DNA from: Comamonas_C sp026954015
GTDB lineage: Bacteria > Pseudomonadota > Gammaproteobacteria > Burkholderiales > Burkholderiaceae_C
NCBI GenBank assembly: GCA_035063785.1
Contig: JAPSFS010000002.1
Location: forward strand, 310,001-374,000
Direction: 5' to 3'
Length of the DNA: 64,000 bases
The position numbers and the translations under genes were made by a program. The notes under the pieces are model-generated. The model searched no databases. It saw nothing but the letters and a program-made list of their open reading frames with translations, and was not told where the DNA came from. This document shows positions 43,566 through 52,234 of the stretch, piece by piece. Every line of letters begins with the position of its first letter. The first letter of the stretch is position 1.

Positions 43566-44212
43566 GAGCGCCGGGATGCGAGGTGGCGGGCGTAGTTCAG
43601 CGCGAGTTCCTGCTCCGCGAGGTCGAAGACGCGCACCATGCGCCCCTGCGCATCGAACACCAGCAGCGCTGCGTTGTGCTCGAACTCGCCGAGCTCGTCC
43701 GGAACGACGACCACGCCCAGGCGGCGCAGCAGTTCGCGCTGCTGCGCGGCGTCGGGCACGCTCGCGAACTGCCACAGCGCAGGGTCGGCGCCGAGCTTGC
43801 GCGCGTAGGCCTGCAGCGCCTGCGGGTCGTCGTGCGCGCCGTCGAACGAGAGCGACAGCAGGCGCACGGGCGCTGCGTGGCCGTCCGCCGCAGCGTCCTG
43901 CAGCGCGGCCTGCAATTGCTGGAAGGTACTGCCCAGCGACAGGCAGACCGTCTGGCAGCGGGTGTAGAAGAAGTCGGCGATCGTGACGCCCGGCGCGGGG
44001 CGGCCCCCCGCGATGTACGCGGGCAGCGTCTGCGTGGGAATCTGCGGGCCGTGCAGCACGGCAGGCGGCAGCGGTACGGGGTTCAGCGCCACTTCCAGGC
44101 GGCGCGCGCCCTCATCGGTCCAGACCTGGAAGCCGTGCGTCAGCCAGGTGGCGGCCGCGTAGCCGCACAGCAGCACGAGCACGCTGAGCAAGGTGGTGCG
44201 CAGCGTGGTCAT
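43562..44212 (-). CDS. SCO1/SenC copper chaperone
   Basis: 216-residue periplasmic thioredoxin-fold protein anchored by an N-terminal helix (LLSVLVLLCGYAAATWL). Copper ligands C86-x3-C90 (FFYTRCQTVC) and H179 (GEFEHNAALL) are present. SCO proteins deliver copper to haem-copper oxidases (CuA in aa3, CuB in cbb3). Located between the monohaem cytochrome and the CtaG-like gene, which supports a role in assembling this operon's oxidase. The start at 44212 is the first plausible ATG before the membrane anchor. Confidence 0.9.
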   Translation of the reverse strand: MTTLRTTLLSVLVLLCGYAAATWLTHGFQVWTDEGARRLEVALNPVPLPPAVLHGPQIPTQTLPAYIAGGRPAPGVTIADFFYTRCQTVCLSLGSTFQQLQAALQDAAADGHAAPVRLLSLSFDGAHDDPQALQAYARKLGADPALWQFASVPDAAQQRELLRRLGVVVVPDELGEFEHNAALLVFDAQGRMVRVFDLAEQELALNYARHLASRRS

Positions 44213-44234
44213 GGCGTCGTGCTCCTCGCCCCCG

Positions 44235-44831
44235 TCAGTTGTCCAGCGCCTTGAGCGCCGCTTCGCCGTCGAACGGCGTCTTCTGGTCGCGCTTGCGTTC
44301 CTGCGCGAACAGATCGGCCGTGACGGGCTCGCCCTGGTTCGACCAGGTGTTGCGGATGTGCGTCGCGATGCCCGCAAGCTCCGCGTCGCTCAGTTGCGCG
44401 AAGCTCGGCATCAGGCCCTTGTAGCTGTTGCCCTTGACGGTGATCTCGCCGTTGATGCCATGCAGCAGGATGTTGGCCAGCACCTTGGGGCTGCCATGCA
44501 CCCACTCGGAGCCGTCAAGCGGCGGGAACACGCCGGGCAGGCCCAGGCCCGTCGCCTGGTGGCATGCGGCGCAGTTCGCCGCGAACAGCGCGTTGCCGTC
44601 CACGGCACCACCGGCGCCGCCCGCGCCTCCGGCGGGCTTGGCGCGCAGGTCCGCGAGCGTGCGCTGGTCGCCCAGCGCCGGGCGGCTGTAGGGGCCGGAG
44701 GTGAAGATGTAGATGAAGCCGAACGCCACCATGCCGATCGCGACGAGCGCGGGCAGGATGGGCATGGGGCGGATGCGCTCTTCCGGATCGACGCTTTCGC
44801 GCTCCTGCGCTTCGATGTGTTCTTCAGCCAT
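44235..44831 (-). CDS. Membrane-anchored monohaem cytochrome c (CcoP-like)
   Basis: 198 residues: cytoplasmic N-terminus, one helix (ILPALVAIGMVAFGFIYIF), a Gly/Ala linker, then one cytochrome c domain with C87-A-A-C90-H91 and axial M141 (GLMPSFAQLSD). It takes the place of the dihaem CcoP in the operon but has a single haem, about half the normal haem content. It follows ccoO by 52 bp. Confidence 0.9.
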   Translation of the reverse strand: MAEEHIEAQERESVDPEERIRPMPILPALVAIGMVAFGFIYIFTSGPYSRPALGDQRTLADLRAKPAGGAGGAGGAVDGNALFAANCAACHQATGLGLPGVFPPLDGSEWVHGSPKVLANILLHGINGEITVKGNSYKGLMPSFAQLSDAELAGIATHIRNTWSNQGEPVTADLFAQERKRDQKTPFDGEAALKALDN

Positions 44832-44883
44832 GGCTTTGCCTTGCTTGGAATGGGTTGCCGGGAAAATCCGCCTGCGGCGGCGC

Positions 44884-45471
44884 CTATTGCGGCTCTTCCG
44901 GCAGCACGGGGTAATTGCGTTTGAGCGATTGCAGGTATTTCACCAGGTCGATCGCCTCGGGCTTGGCCACGACCACCTTGCCCTTGGGCTGCGCATCGGG
45001 CGGCAGGTGCACCTCGACCTCGTCCTTGTCCGCCTTGTCCTTGATCTCGAACAGGTAGGGGTACGACGGCATGATCGACTCCTTGACGTAGGCCCGTGGC
45101 TGGAACAGGTGCCCGTACTGCCAGTCGGCGCTCGGCTGGCGCACGCCGATGTTGAACAGGTCCGGCCCGGTGCGCATGCTGCCCAGCAGGTGCGGTCGGT
45201 CGTACACGTAGTCCGCCGCGACCGAAGCGCGGCCCCAGCCGCGCTTGGCGTCGGGCGCAAAGCTGCTGTCGCGCGGCTGCTGGGTGTGGCAGTACACGCA
45301 GCCGTTGGCGATGTAGACCTCGCGTCCGCGTTGTTCTGCGCTCGTGTAGGGTTTGAGCCCGTCGGGCGCCGGCACGTCGCGGATCTGGAAGTACGGGATC
45401 AGCACCAGTGCAACGACGGCGAGGCTGAAGGTCACCATCGCGCCGGTGACGAGCTTGACTTCACTTTCCAT
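44884..45471 (-). CDS. ccoO: cbb3-type cytochrome c oxidase subunit II
   Basis: 195-residue monohaem cytochrome anchored by an N-terminal helix (MVTFSLAVVALVLIPYFQI). The haem site C58-V-Y-C61-H62 in YIANGCVYCHTQQPRDSSF and DYVYDRPHLLGSMRTGPDLFNIG are diagnostic of CcoO; MPSYPYLFE carries the axial Met. It overlaps the ccoN stop by 11 bp, so expression is coupled. Membrane-bound, periplasmic haem domain. Confidence 0.95.
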   Translation of the reverse strand: MESEVKLVTGAMVTFSLAVVALVLIPYFQIRDVPAPDGLKPYTSAEQRGREVYIANGCVYCHTQQPRDSSFAPDAKRGWGRASVAADYVYDRPHLLGSMRTGPDLFNIGVRQPSADWQYGHLFQPRAYVKESIMPSYPYLFEIKDKADKDEVEVHLPPDAQPKGKVVVAKPEAIDLVKYLQSLKRNYPVLPEEPQ

Positions 45472-47128
45472 GGCTGATCTCCAGGGCGGTGCCTTCGCCC
45501 GCGAACAGCGTGGCGCCGGCGCGTGTCGGGCCGAAGCGCAGCACCATGACAAAGACATGGAAGGCGAAGATGAGGTGGCTGAGCAGCATCAGACCGCCGC
45601 CTATGCTGCGCCAGTACAGGTAGGGAATCGTGAGCACGACCGAGTCGATGAACGGCTTGCTTTCGTCCAGCATGGCCTCGCCCTGCAGCCAGCCGCCGTA
45701 GGTGAGCGGCCCGAAATAGATCAGGATGCCGATGGCCGCGAGCCAGAAATGCCACGAAATCAGCTTGGGAAACGGCCATTCCCAGCGCAGCACGCGCGGC
45801 AGCATGTAGTAGATGGCGCCGAACAGCACCATGGTGACGAAGCCGTAGGCCCCCAGGTGCGCGTGCGCCACCGTGAAGTGCGTGAAGTGCGCGACGCGGT
45901 TGATGCCGCGCAGCGCCTCGAACGAGCCCTGCACCGACGAGAGGAAGTACATCACCCCGCCGAACATCATGAAACGCAGCGTGGGTGAATACAACGCCAG
46001 CCTCATGCGGCCCCAGAGCGTGCCGGCCATGTTGATCGAGAACGCGACCACGGGCACGATCATCATCATGCTCTGCACGATCGAGAGCGTGATCATCCAC
46101 TCGGGCACGGGTGCGCCGACGAGGTGGTGGCCGCCGACCTGCGCGTAGAAGAACGCGAGCGTCCAGAAGCCGAGGATGGAGAGGTTGTACGAGCTCACGC
46201 GCCGCCCGATCACCTTGGGCAGGAAGTAGTAGATCGCGCCCAGCGCCGCGGGCGTGAACCACAGGCCGAGCACGTTGTGGCCGTACCACCAGTTCATCGT
46301 CGCCTGCTCGACGCCGAAGTGCGCGCCGGGAATCTTGGCCACGGTGAACAGCAGCGCGATCCACAGGATGGAGGCGATGTGGTACCAGGCGCTCACGTAG
46401 ATTTCGTGCGACTTGCGGTGCGCGACGGTCGTGAGCACCGGAATGATGATGCAGACGAAGCCGGCCACCATGAAGATGCCGATCTGCCACGGGATTTCGA
46501 GGTATTCCATCCCGGCCGTCCAGCCCATGCCGAAGCCGCCGATGGCGCTCGCGATCGCGACGTTGATGAGCGCGCCGCCCATCATCACCCAGAGCGCACC
46601 GCGCAACTGCGTGCGCATCAGGCGCGGGATGAGCCAGATGATGATGCCCAGCTCGGCGTTGGTGATCCAGCCGTAGAGCACCGCCGTGAGGTGGTAGGTG
46701 CGCATGCGCCCGAACGTCTCCCAGGCTTCGGAGACGAGGAAGTCGGGCCAGTGCAGCTTGAGCGAGGCGGTGAGCCCCGCCACCGAGCCCACGACCAGCC
46801 ACATCACCGAGAAGGCGATGAACATGAACACCGGGAAGGCGGTCGAGCGGTCGGCCGCGACGCGGTCGTCGAGCCCCTCGGGGTCTTCGGCCTGCTGCAG
46901 CTCGCGCCCCTTGTCGTGCGTCTCGTCGATCGCCTGCTGGAACCGCGCCTGGTCGCTGCTGGTGAGCGAGGGGTCGTCCGCCTTGCCGACCTCACCGGGC
47001 GCGAAGATGCTGCCCGCCGCCTTGGGGTTTTCGACGAACAGCCCCTTGCGCATCGACCACATGAAGGCGAACAGCCCTATGAGGGAGAGCACAAAGGCCG
47101 ACAACAGGCTCACTACTGCGCTGTCCAT
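45461..47128 (-). CDS. ccoN: cbb3-type oxidase catalytic subunit I with N-terminal extension
   Basis: 555 residues; typical CcoN is about 475. Residues about 90-555 form the catalytic core: haem ligands in GRMRTYHLTAVLYGW and FTHFTVAHAHLGAYGF, CuB/crosslink region QATMNWWYGHNVLGLW, and GGHHLVGAPVPEW. Residues 1-85 add an extra helix (FVLSLIGLFAFMWSMRKGLF) and a charged segment that recall the small maturation protein CcoS. It reduces O2 to water at the inner membrane with proton pumping. AAGGA precedes the ATG at 47128. No ccoQ or dihaem ccoP is nearby. Confidence 0.94.
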   Translation of the reverse strand: MDSAVVSLLSAFVLSLIGLFAFMWSMRKGLFVENPKAAGSIFAPGEVGKADDPSLTSSDQARFQQAIDETHDKGRELQQAEDPEGLDDRVAADRSTAFPVFMFIAFSVMWLVVGSVAGLTASLKLHWPDFLVSEAWETFGRMRTYHLTAVLYGWITNAELGIIIWLIPRLMRTQLRGALWVMMGGALINVAIASAIGGFGMGWTAGMEYLEIPWQIGIFMVAGFVCIIIPVLTTVAHRKSHEIYVSAWYHIASILWIALLFTVAKIPGAHFGVEQATMNWWYGHNVLGLWFTPAALGAIYYFLPKVIGRRVSSYNLSILGFWTLAFFYAQVGGHHLVGAPVPEWMITLSIVQSMMMIVPVVAFSINMAGTLWGRMRLALYSPTLRFMMFGGVMYFLSSVQGSFEALRGINRVAHFTHFTVAHAHLGAYGFVTMVLFGAIYYMLPRVLRWEWPFPKLISWHFWLAAIGILIYFGPLTYGGWLQGEAMLDESKPFIDSVVLTIPYLYWRSIGGGLMLLSHLIFAFHVFVMVLRFGPTRAGATLFAGEGTALEISHGK

Positions 47129-47318
47129 GACGGTGTCCTTTTCTCAAGCATATTTTGGGGGCGTGGGTGTTGAAAAAACCAAATATCGGGTAAACCCGAG
47201 GATTTTAGGTGCCCGGTCGGCGCCTCGGCCACGATAGACCCAGCCGCGGCGGGGTCTTACCGGCGGCCGCGAAGCGTCTGCGCGGGCGCCGCGACGGCGC
47301 GCCCCTACACTGGGCGCC
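47129..47318. promoter_or_regulatory. Divergent promoter region of ccoN and tsaD
   Basis: 190 bp between divergent genes. TCGGGT-AA-ACCCGA (47186-47199) is a short perfect palindrome next to an AT-rich stretch (about 47150-47185). I looked for an FNR/ANR box (TTGAT-N4-ATCAA) and did not find a convincing one, which is notable for a cbb3-type operon. Confidence 0.4.
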
Positions 47319-48362
47319 ATGCATCGCCTGATCCTTGGCATCGAGTCTTCCTGCGACGAAACCGGCGTCGCGCTGGTGCGCCTGGACGCGCCCGGCGGCA
47401 CGCCGGTGCTGCTCGCGCACGCGCTGCACAGCCAGATCCGCATGCACCAGGCGTATGGCGGCGTGGTGCCCGAGCTGGCGAGCCGTGATCACATCCGCCA
47501 CGTGCTGCCGCTCGCGCGCGAGGTGCTGGCCACGGCCGCACTGGATCTGCAGGCGGTGGATGTCGTGGCCTTCACGCGCGGGCCGGGGCTGGCGGGTGCG
47601 CTGCTCGTGGGCGCGGGCGTCGCGTGCGCGCTGGGCGCGGCGCTGGGCGTGCCGGTGCTCGGCGTGCACCACCTCGAAGGACACCTGCTCTCGCCGTTTC
47701 TGAGCGCCGATCCGCCTGAATTTCCGTTCATCGCGCTGCTCGTCTCCGGCGGGCACACGCAGCTGATGGAAGTGACCGGCGTGGGGCGCTACCGCCTGCT
47801 CGGCGAAACCATCGACGACGCCGCGGGCGAGGCCTTCGACAAATCGGCCAAGCTGCTCGGCCTGCCATACCCCGGTGGCCCGGAGCTCGCGCGCCTCGCG
47901 CAGCAGGGTGACCCGGCGGCATTCAAGCTGCCGCGCCCGCTGCTGCACAGCGGCGATCTGGATTTTTCCTTCGCCGGCCTCAAGACCGCAGTGCTCACGC
48001 AGGCGCGCAGGCTGGCGCAGGCGCTGCCCGCGCGCGCGGCCGATCTGGCCGCGAGCACGCAGCAGGCCATCGTCGACGTGCTCGTCAGGAAATCGTTGCG
48101 CGCGCTGGAGCAGACCGGGCTGCGGCGCCTCGTGGTCGCCGGTGGCGTGGGGGCCAACCGCTGCCTGCGCGCGCAGCTCGACACGGCGTGCGGCGAACGC
48201 GGCGTGCGCGTGCACTACCCGGAGCTTGCGCTGTGCACCGACAACGGCGCGATGATCGCGCTGGCCGCGGCGATGCGCCTGCAGGCAGGGATCGCCGCAG
48301 CGGACCGCGGATATGCCTTCGACGTGCGGCCGCGCTGGCCGCTCGACGCGCTTGCGCACTGA
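47319..48362 (+). CDS. tsaD: tRNA N6-adenosine threonylcarbamoyltransferase
   Basis: Catalytic subunit that transfers threonylcarbamoyl to A37 of ANN-decoding tRNAs with TsaB/TsaE. 347 residues. ASKHA-fold motifs: LILGIESSCDETGVAL, GGVVPELASRDHIRHVLPL (metal His), FTRGPGLAGALLVG, LLVSGGHTQLM, GEAFDKSAKLLGLPYPGGPE, DFSFAGLKTAV and a C-terminal CTDNGAMIA. ATG 47319 matches the family start. It is divergent from ccoN. Confidence 0.97.
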   Translation: MHRLILGIESSCDETGVALVRLDAPGGTPVLLAHALHSQIRMHQAYGGVVPELASRDHIRHVLPLAREVLATAALDLQAVDVVAFTRGPGLAGALLVGAGVACALGAALGVPVLGVHHLEGHLLSPFLSADPPEFPFIALLVSGGHTQLMEVTGVGRYRLLGETIDDAAGEAFDKSAKLLGLPYPGGPELARLAQQGDPAAFKLPRPLLHSGDLDFSFAGLKTAVLTQARRLAQALPARAADLAASTQQAIVDVLVRKSLRALEQTGLRRLVVAGGVGANRCLRAQLDTACGERGVRVHYPELALCTDNGAMIALAAAMRLQAGIAAADRGYAFDVRPRWPLDALAH

Positions 48363-48421
48363 GCGTGGGTGAAGGACGGCAGCCTGCAGTGCCGTGGCCG
48401 CTGCTGCACAATGCGCGCCCT

Positions 48422-49129
48422 ATGGCTATCGAGTTGCGTTGGCGTGCATGTGCGTGTTGCGGCGCGCTCGCGCTGCTCGTGGCGGGGTGCGCCCGCATGC
48501 CTGAGGCGCTGCCTTCGATGGAGCGGACACAGGCGTTCACCCCCAATGATTTCGATGGCGCCGACGTGCATACGCGGCACCTGCGCGCGACGCAGCAGGA
48601 CACCTGCGAGGCGGCGCGGCGGGCGCTGCTCAGCCAGGGCTACATCGTCGAGAGCGCCAGCGCGGACGCGGTGACCGGGCGCAAGTACTACCAGCCGTCT
48701 TCCGAGGTGCACTACGAGGTGCAGATGCGCGTGGTCTGCGCGGCCGAGATACCGGCGGGAGGCGGCGCGGCATCCACCAACGCGCCGCGCACGTCGGCGT
48801 TTGCGAGTGCGGTGCAGGATCGTTACGTCATCAAGAAGGTCAACAACTCCGCGTCCGTGGGCGTGGGTGGCCTGGGTTCGCTGTCGCTGCCCGTGAACGC
48901 CACCGACGACACGCTCGTGAAGGTCGGCAGCGAAACCATTTCCGACGCGCAGTTCTACGCGCGCTTCTTCGATCTGTTTGTGCGCTACCTGCCCGCGCCC
49001 GCGCCGCCGGCGGCGCAACCGGCGACCGTGCCGGTGCAGGTGCAGCCCGTGGCGCAACCGCAGGAGGAGGGCGTGGCTCCGCTGTCAGAGCCAGCGCTTG
49101 CCGCGGACCCAACCCCAGATTCCGATTGA
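48422..49129 (+). CDS. DUF2242 family lipoprotein
   Basis: 235-residue predicted lipoprotein. The signal ends in lipobox LVAGC (cysteine at about 22). The DUF2242-like body has TFTPNDF-type and TCEAARRALLSQGYIVESA, GRKYYQPSSEVHYEVQMRVVC, DRYVIKKVNNSASVGVGGLGSLSLPV and FYARFFDLFVRYL. The C-terminus is Pro/Gln/Ala-rich and probably disordered. Function unknown; such proteins sit in the outer membrane or periplasm. It is convergent with the transglutaminase gene, 7 bp apart. Confidence 0.85.
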   Translation: MAIELRWRACACCGALALLVAGCARMPEALPSMERTQAFTPNDFDGADVHTRHLRATQQDTCEAARRALLSQGYIVESASADAVTGRKYYQPSSEVHYEVQMRVVCAAEIPAGGGAASTNAPRTSAFASAVQDRYVIKKVNNSASVGVGGLGSLSLPVNATDDTLVKVGSETISDAQFYARFFDLFVRYLPAPAPPAAQPATVPVQVQPVAQPQEEGVAPLSEPALAADPTPDSD

Positions 49130-49136
49130 GCGCAGG

Positions 49137-51170
49137 CTACGCTGCGCCGCGTTCGGGCCAGCGTAGCCGCCGCAGCGCCCGTCGTAGCTGTGCGGGCGTG
49201 TCGGCGGAGTGCGCGCCATAGCGTGCGCGCTCCAGTTGCAACAGCCACGCGGTGAGCGGCCCGGCCGATGCGTCGAAATGCGCGCCGATCTGCGCGGCCA
49301 TCGCGCGTGGCGTGAGCTGGGGCGCGAGCGTGAGGCCTTCGCGCGCGACGCGCTTGCGTACTGCGGCGAGCAGGCGCTGCCAGGGGTCGGTGCGCAGGCG
49401 CTCCAGTCGCGCCCAGAGAACCCCGACCAACGCGGTCGCCGCCACCAGCAGCCCGAGCAGGCGCACGAGGTCTTCCTGGTCGGGCGCCTGCAGCCCCAGG
49501 CGCTGGAGCAGGTCGAGCTGGCGCTCCTGCGTGTAGTTGAGCACCCATTGCGTCCAGCGGTTGTCCATCGCCTCCCAGACGCTGCGCAGGCGCTGCAGCA
49601 TCGAGGGGCTGAAAACGCTGTCCAGCGCCTCCCCCAGCGCGCCACGGGGCGCCGTGAGGCGCTGCAGCGTGCCGATGCGCCCGGGCGAGACCGCGCCCGT
49701 GGGGTCCACGCGCACCCAGCCGCGCTCGGGCATCCAGACCTCGGCCCAGGCGTGGGCGTCGCTCTGGCGCACCGTCCAGTAGCCGTCCACCCCGTTCATC
49801 TCGCCGCCCTGGTAGCCGGTGACGATGCGCGCGGGAATCTCTAGCGCGCGCATGAGCACCACGAAGGCGGAAGCGATGTGCTCGCAGAAACCCTGCTTGC
49901 GGTCGAACCAGAATTCGTCGGCGGTGTCCTCGCCGTACACGCCAGGCTCCAGCGTGTACGCGTAGCCGCCGGTGCGCAGGCGCTGGAGCGCCGCGTCTAC
50001 GTAGGCCTGTGTGGGGCGGCCTGCAAGTGCAGCGTCGGCGCGCATGGCCTGCGCGAGCGCGACGGTGCGCGGGTTGGAACCCGGAGGTAACTGCAGGTAG
50101 GGGCGTAGCTGCGGCGTGGGCTGCTGCGGCCCGTGTCGGAACTGCAGATAACTCTCCGCCTCGTATCGCAGCACGCCCATGATGGGCCGGTTGGTGACCC
50201 ACTGCAGCTCGGGCGTCATGTGCGCGCCCGTGCCTTGCGGCAGCACCGGGCGCTCGGACGGCACGTCGAGCGTGAGCAGCCAGGGGCGGCGGCTCGCTTC
50301 GAGCGTGGCTGCGTAGCGCACCGGCGCGCCCTGCACCTGCAGCTGGGCGGGCGACGGGGCGGCCCAGGTGACCGCGCGCGCCTCGGGCTGCGAGAGCGCG
50401 AACCACTCGCGGCCGTTGAAGGCGGTGAGCACCGGCCCGCGAAAGTACAGGCTCGCCTGCGGCGGCGGCTGACCACCGGGCGTCAGGAAGCGCACGCGCA
50501 GCGCCACGCTGTCGTCGAGCGCGAGCGCGGCGATCGCGCCCACGCTCATCTGCCCGGAGAGGCCGCTGCGCCCCGCCAGATCGTTGCTGGGCAGGCCCCA
50601 CAGCGGCGCAAAGCGCGGGAAGAAGACGAACAGCGCCAGCATGATGGGCGTGCCCAGCAGCGCCATGCGCAGCGCCGTGCTGAGCGAGTCGCGCAGCGCC
50701 GGGCGCCCGGCCGGCTGGTGCGCGTTGATGAGCGCGGTGAGCAGCCCGAGCAGCGCGACGAGCATCACCAGTGCGACGCCGAGCGACTGCGAGAAGAAGA
50801 AGTTGGACAGCAGCGTGAAGAAGCCGAGGAAGAACACCACCATCGCGTCGCGGCGCGCGCGCAGCTCCAGCGTCTTGAGCGCGAGCAGCATCACGATGAG
50901 GGTGACGCCCGCATCCGGCCCGGCGATGGTGCGAAAGCTCGCGAACGTCGCCGCCGTGGCCAGCGCGAGCAGCGCGGCCGTGACCCAGCGCCGCGGCAGC
51001 GCCAGCGCGTGCCAGGCGAGCGCGCCGCGCCACAGCAGCAGCAGCGCGGTGAGTACCGAGGCCCACGGCGGCACGTGAGCCACAAGCGGCGCGACGCAGC
51101 AGGCGACCACCGCCAGCAGGAACAACGTGTCGCGCGTCTCGCGGGGCAGGGCGGCAAGGCGCTGGATCAT
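49137..51170 (-). CDS. tgpA: TgpA-like transglutaminase with N-terminal membrane domain (DUF3488)
   Basis: 677 residues: about seven N-terminal helices (18-185), a periplasmic transglutaminase-like domain with triad C429 (KQGFCEHIASAF), H473 (SDAHAWAEVW) and D489 (WVRVDPTGA), another helix at about 560-580 and a cytoplasmic tail. In Pseudomonas TgpA is essential and linked to envelope processes. I take the ATG at 51170; an upstream GTG at 51194 is possible. The moxR-DUF58-tgpA order is the standard cluster. Confidence 0.93.
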   Translation of the reverse strand: MIQRLAALPRETRDTLFLLAVVACCVAPLVAHVPPWASVLTALLLLWRGALAWHALALPRRWVTAALLALATAATFASFRTIAGPDAGVTLIVMLLALKTLELRARRDAMVVFFLGFFTLLSNFFFSQSLGVALVMLVALLGLLTALINAHQPAGRPALRDSLSTALRMALLGTPIMLALFVFFPRFAPLWGLPSNDLAGRSGLSGQMSVGAIAALALDDSVALRVRFLTPGGQPPPQASLYFRGPVLTAFNGREWFALSQPEARAVTWAAPSPAQLQVQGAPVRYAATLEASRRPWLLTLDVPSERPVLPQGTGAHMTPELQWVTNRPIMGVLRYEAESYLQFRHGPQQPTPQLRPYLQLPPGSNPRTVALAQAMRADAALAGRPTQAYVDAALQRLRTGGYAYTLEPGVYGEDTADEFWFDRKQGFCEHIASAFVVLMRALEIPARIVTGYQGGEMNGVDGYWTVRQSDAHAWAEVWMPERGWVRVDPTGAVSPGRIGTLQRLTAPRGALGEALDSVFSPSMLQRLRSVWEAMDNRWTQWVLNYTQERQLDLLQRLGLQAPDQEDLVRLLGLLVAATALVGVLWARLERLRTDPWQRLLAAVRKRVAREGLTLAPQLTPRAMAAQIGAHFDASAGPLTAWLLQLERARYGAHSADTPAQLRRALRRLRWPERGAA

Positions 51171-51210
51171 GGCGTTGCCCGTGCGGAAGAACACGTTACG
51201 CTATTGCAGG

Positions 51211-51264
51211 CATAGCTGCTTGCGCTTGATGGATAAGGGCTGTAGCGGTATTTCATTGAAAATC
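51211..51264 (+). repeat. Dispersed palindromic repeat, copy 7 (degenerate)
   Basis: CATAGCTGCTTGCGCTTGATGG, then an altered arm and a TATTTCATTGAAAATC end. It fills the 92-bp gap between the DUF58 gene and tgpA, which are otherwise parts of one cluster. Confidence 0.65.
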
Positions 51265-52234
51265 AATGCAGCGCAAGCGCACGCAGGCAGCGCTCGCGCT
51301 GCGCCGCGCCGCTGCCCTGCGCGATGGTGGTGGCGCCCAGGCGCAGGCCATAGGCCAGTCCCAGCCCGTCGGCCTGCAGCACCCACGCGGCCAGGCGCGA
51401 CAGGCGCGCCTCGTCGTCGCCGAGGCCGGTTGCCTGCAGGCTCAGCCACAGCTCGCTTTGCCGCAGCGCCTGCGTGTCGCGGCTCACGAGCGCATCACTG
51501 CCGCTGGCGAGCGCCTGCGCGGCCTTTTTCCAGACGATGAGCCGCTGCGGGTCGCCGCGCCGGTAGGGGCGCACGCCGTCGGGCTCACCGCTGTCGACGC
51601 GGGCAGCCGCTGCGCCCGTGCCGGTGCGCGGCTCGCCGGGCGGCAGCGGCGGCGCGCCGACCTCGGGGCGGGGATAGACGAGCACCTCGGCCTTGGGGCG
51701 CCACCCGGCCCAGACACGAAAGATGCCCATGGGGTAGAGCGTCTGCGCCGTGAGCGGCGGCAGCGCCTGCAGGCCGCGGCGCTGGGGCTCGAACCCCAGG
51801 TCGAGCTGCGCACTGCCCTGCGCGGGCACGTCCGCCCAGGCCCAGCGGCCCGAGCCGCGCAGCGCCAGCGCGATGCCATGGCGCGCGCTGCGCCGCTCGC
51901 TCAGCAGCTGCACCCTGAGCGCGACGCTCGCGCCGAGAAACTGCGGCTCGGGCGGCAGCAGGTGCAACTGCAGTCCGCGCAGCGTGGCGTGGCTGATCCA
52001 GGTGCTTGCCGCGGCGCAGCCGGCGAGCAGGAAGGTGAGCAGGTAGCCCAGGTTGAGCTGGAAATTGATCGACGCGACGAGCAGCACCAGCAGCGTGAGC
52101 GCCAGCATCCAGCCAGCGCCCGTGGGCAGGATGTAGACGTTGCGTTGCGTGAGCCGCAGGTGGTCGGTGGGCGGCACGCGCGCCATCCACCAGCGCTGCC
52201 AGCGCCGCGCAAGCCAGGCGCGCGCTGCGTTCAC
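51263..52234 (-). CDS. DUF58 domain protein (MoxR-associated)
   Basis: 323-residue protein with a pair of helices near 48-85 (WMLALTLLVLLVASINFQLNLGYLLTFLLAG) and a cytoplasmic DUF58/vWA-like region with YPMGIFRVWAGWRP, EPDGVRPYRRGDPQRLIVWKKAA, the usual DUF58 signature. The GTG start at 52234 overlaps the moxR stop (GTGA). Probably works with the MoxR ATPase in assembling or activating envelope or metal-dependent proteins. Confidence 0.9.
   Translation of the reverse strand: MNAARAWLARRWQRWWMARVPPTDHLRLTQRNVYILPTGAGWMLALTLLVLLVASINFQLNLGYLLTFLLAGCAAASTWISHATLRGLQLHLLPPEPQFLGASVALRVQLLSERRSARHGIALALRGSGRWAWADVPAQGSAQLDLGFEPQRRGLQALPPLTAQTLYPMGIFRVWAGWRPKAEVLVYPRPEVGAPPLPPGEPRTGTGAAAARVDSGEPDGVRPYRRGDPQRLIVWKKAAQALASGSDALVSRDTQALRQSELWLSLQATGLGDDEARLSRLAAWVLQADGLGLAYGLRLGATTIAQGSGAAQRERCLRALALH

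Noticed and set aside
47129..47318. FNR/ANR box for the cbb3-like operon
   Set aside because: No TTGAT-N4-ATCAA match close enough to call.
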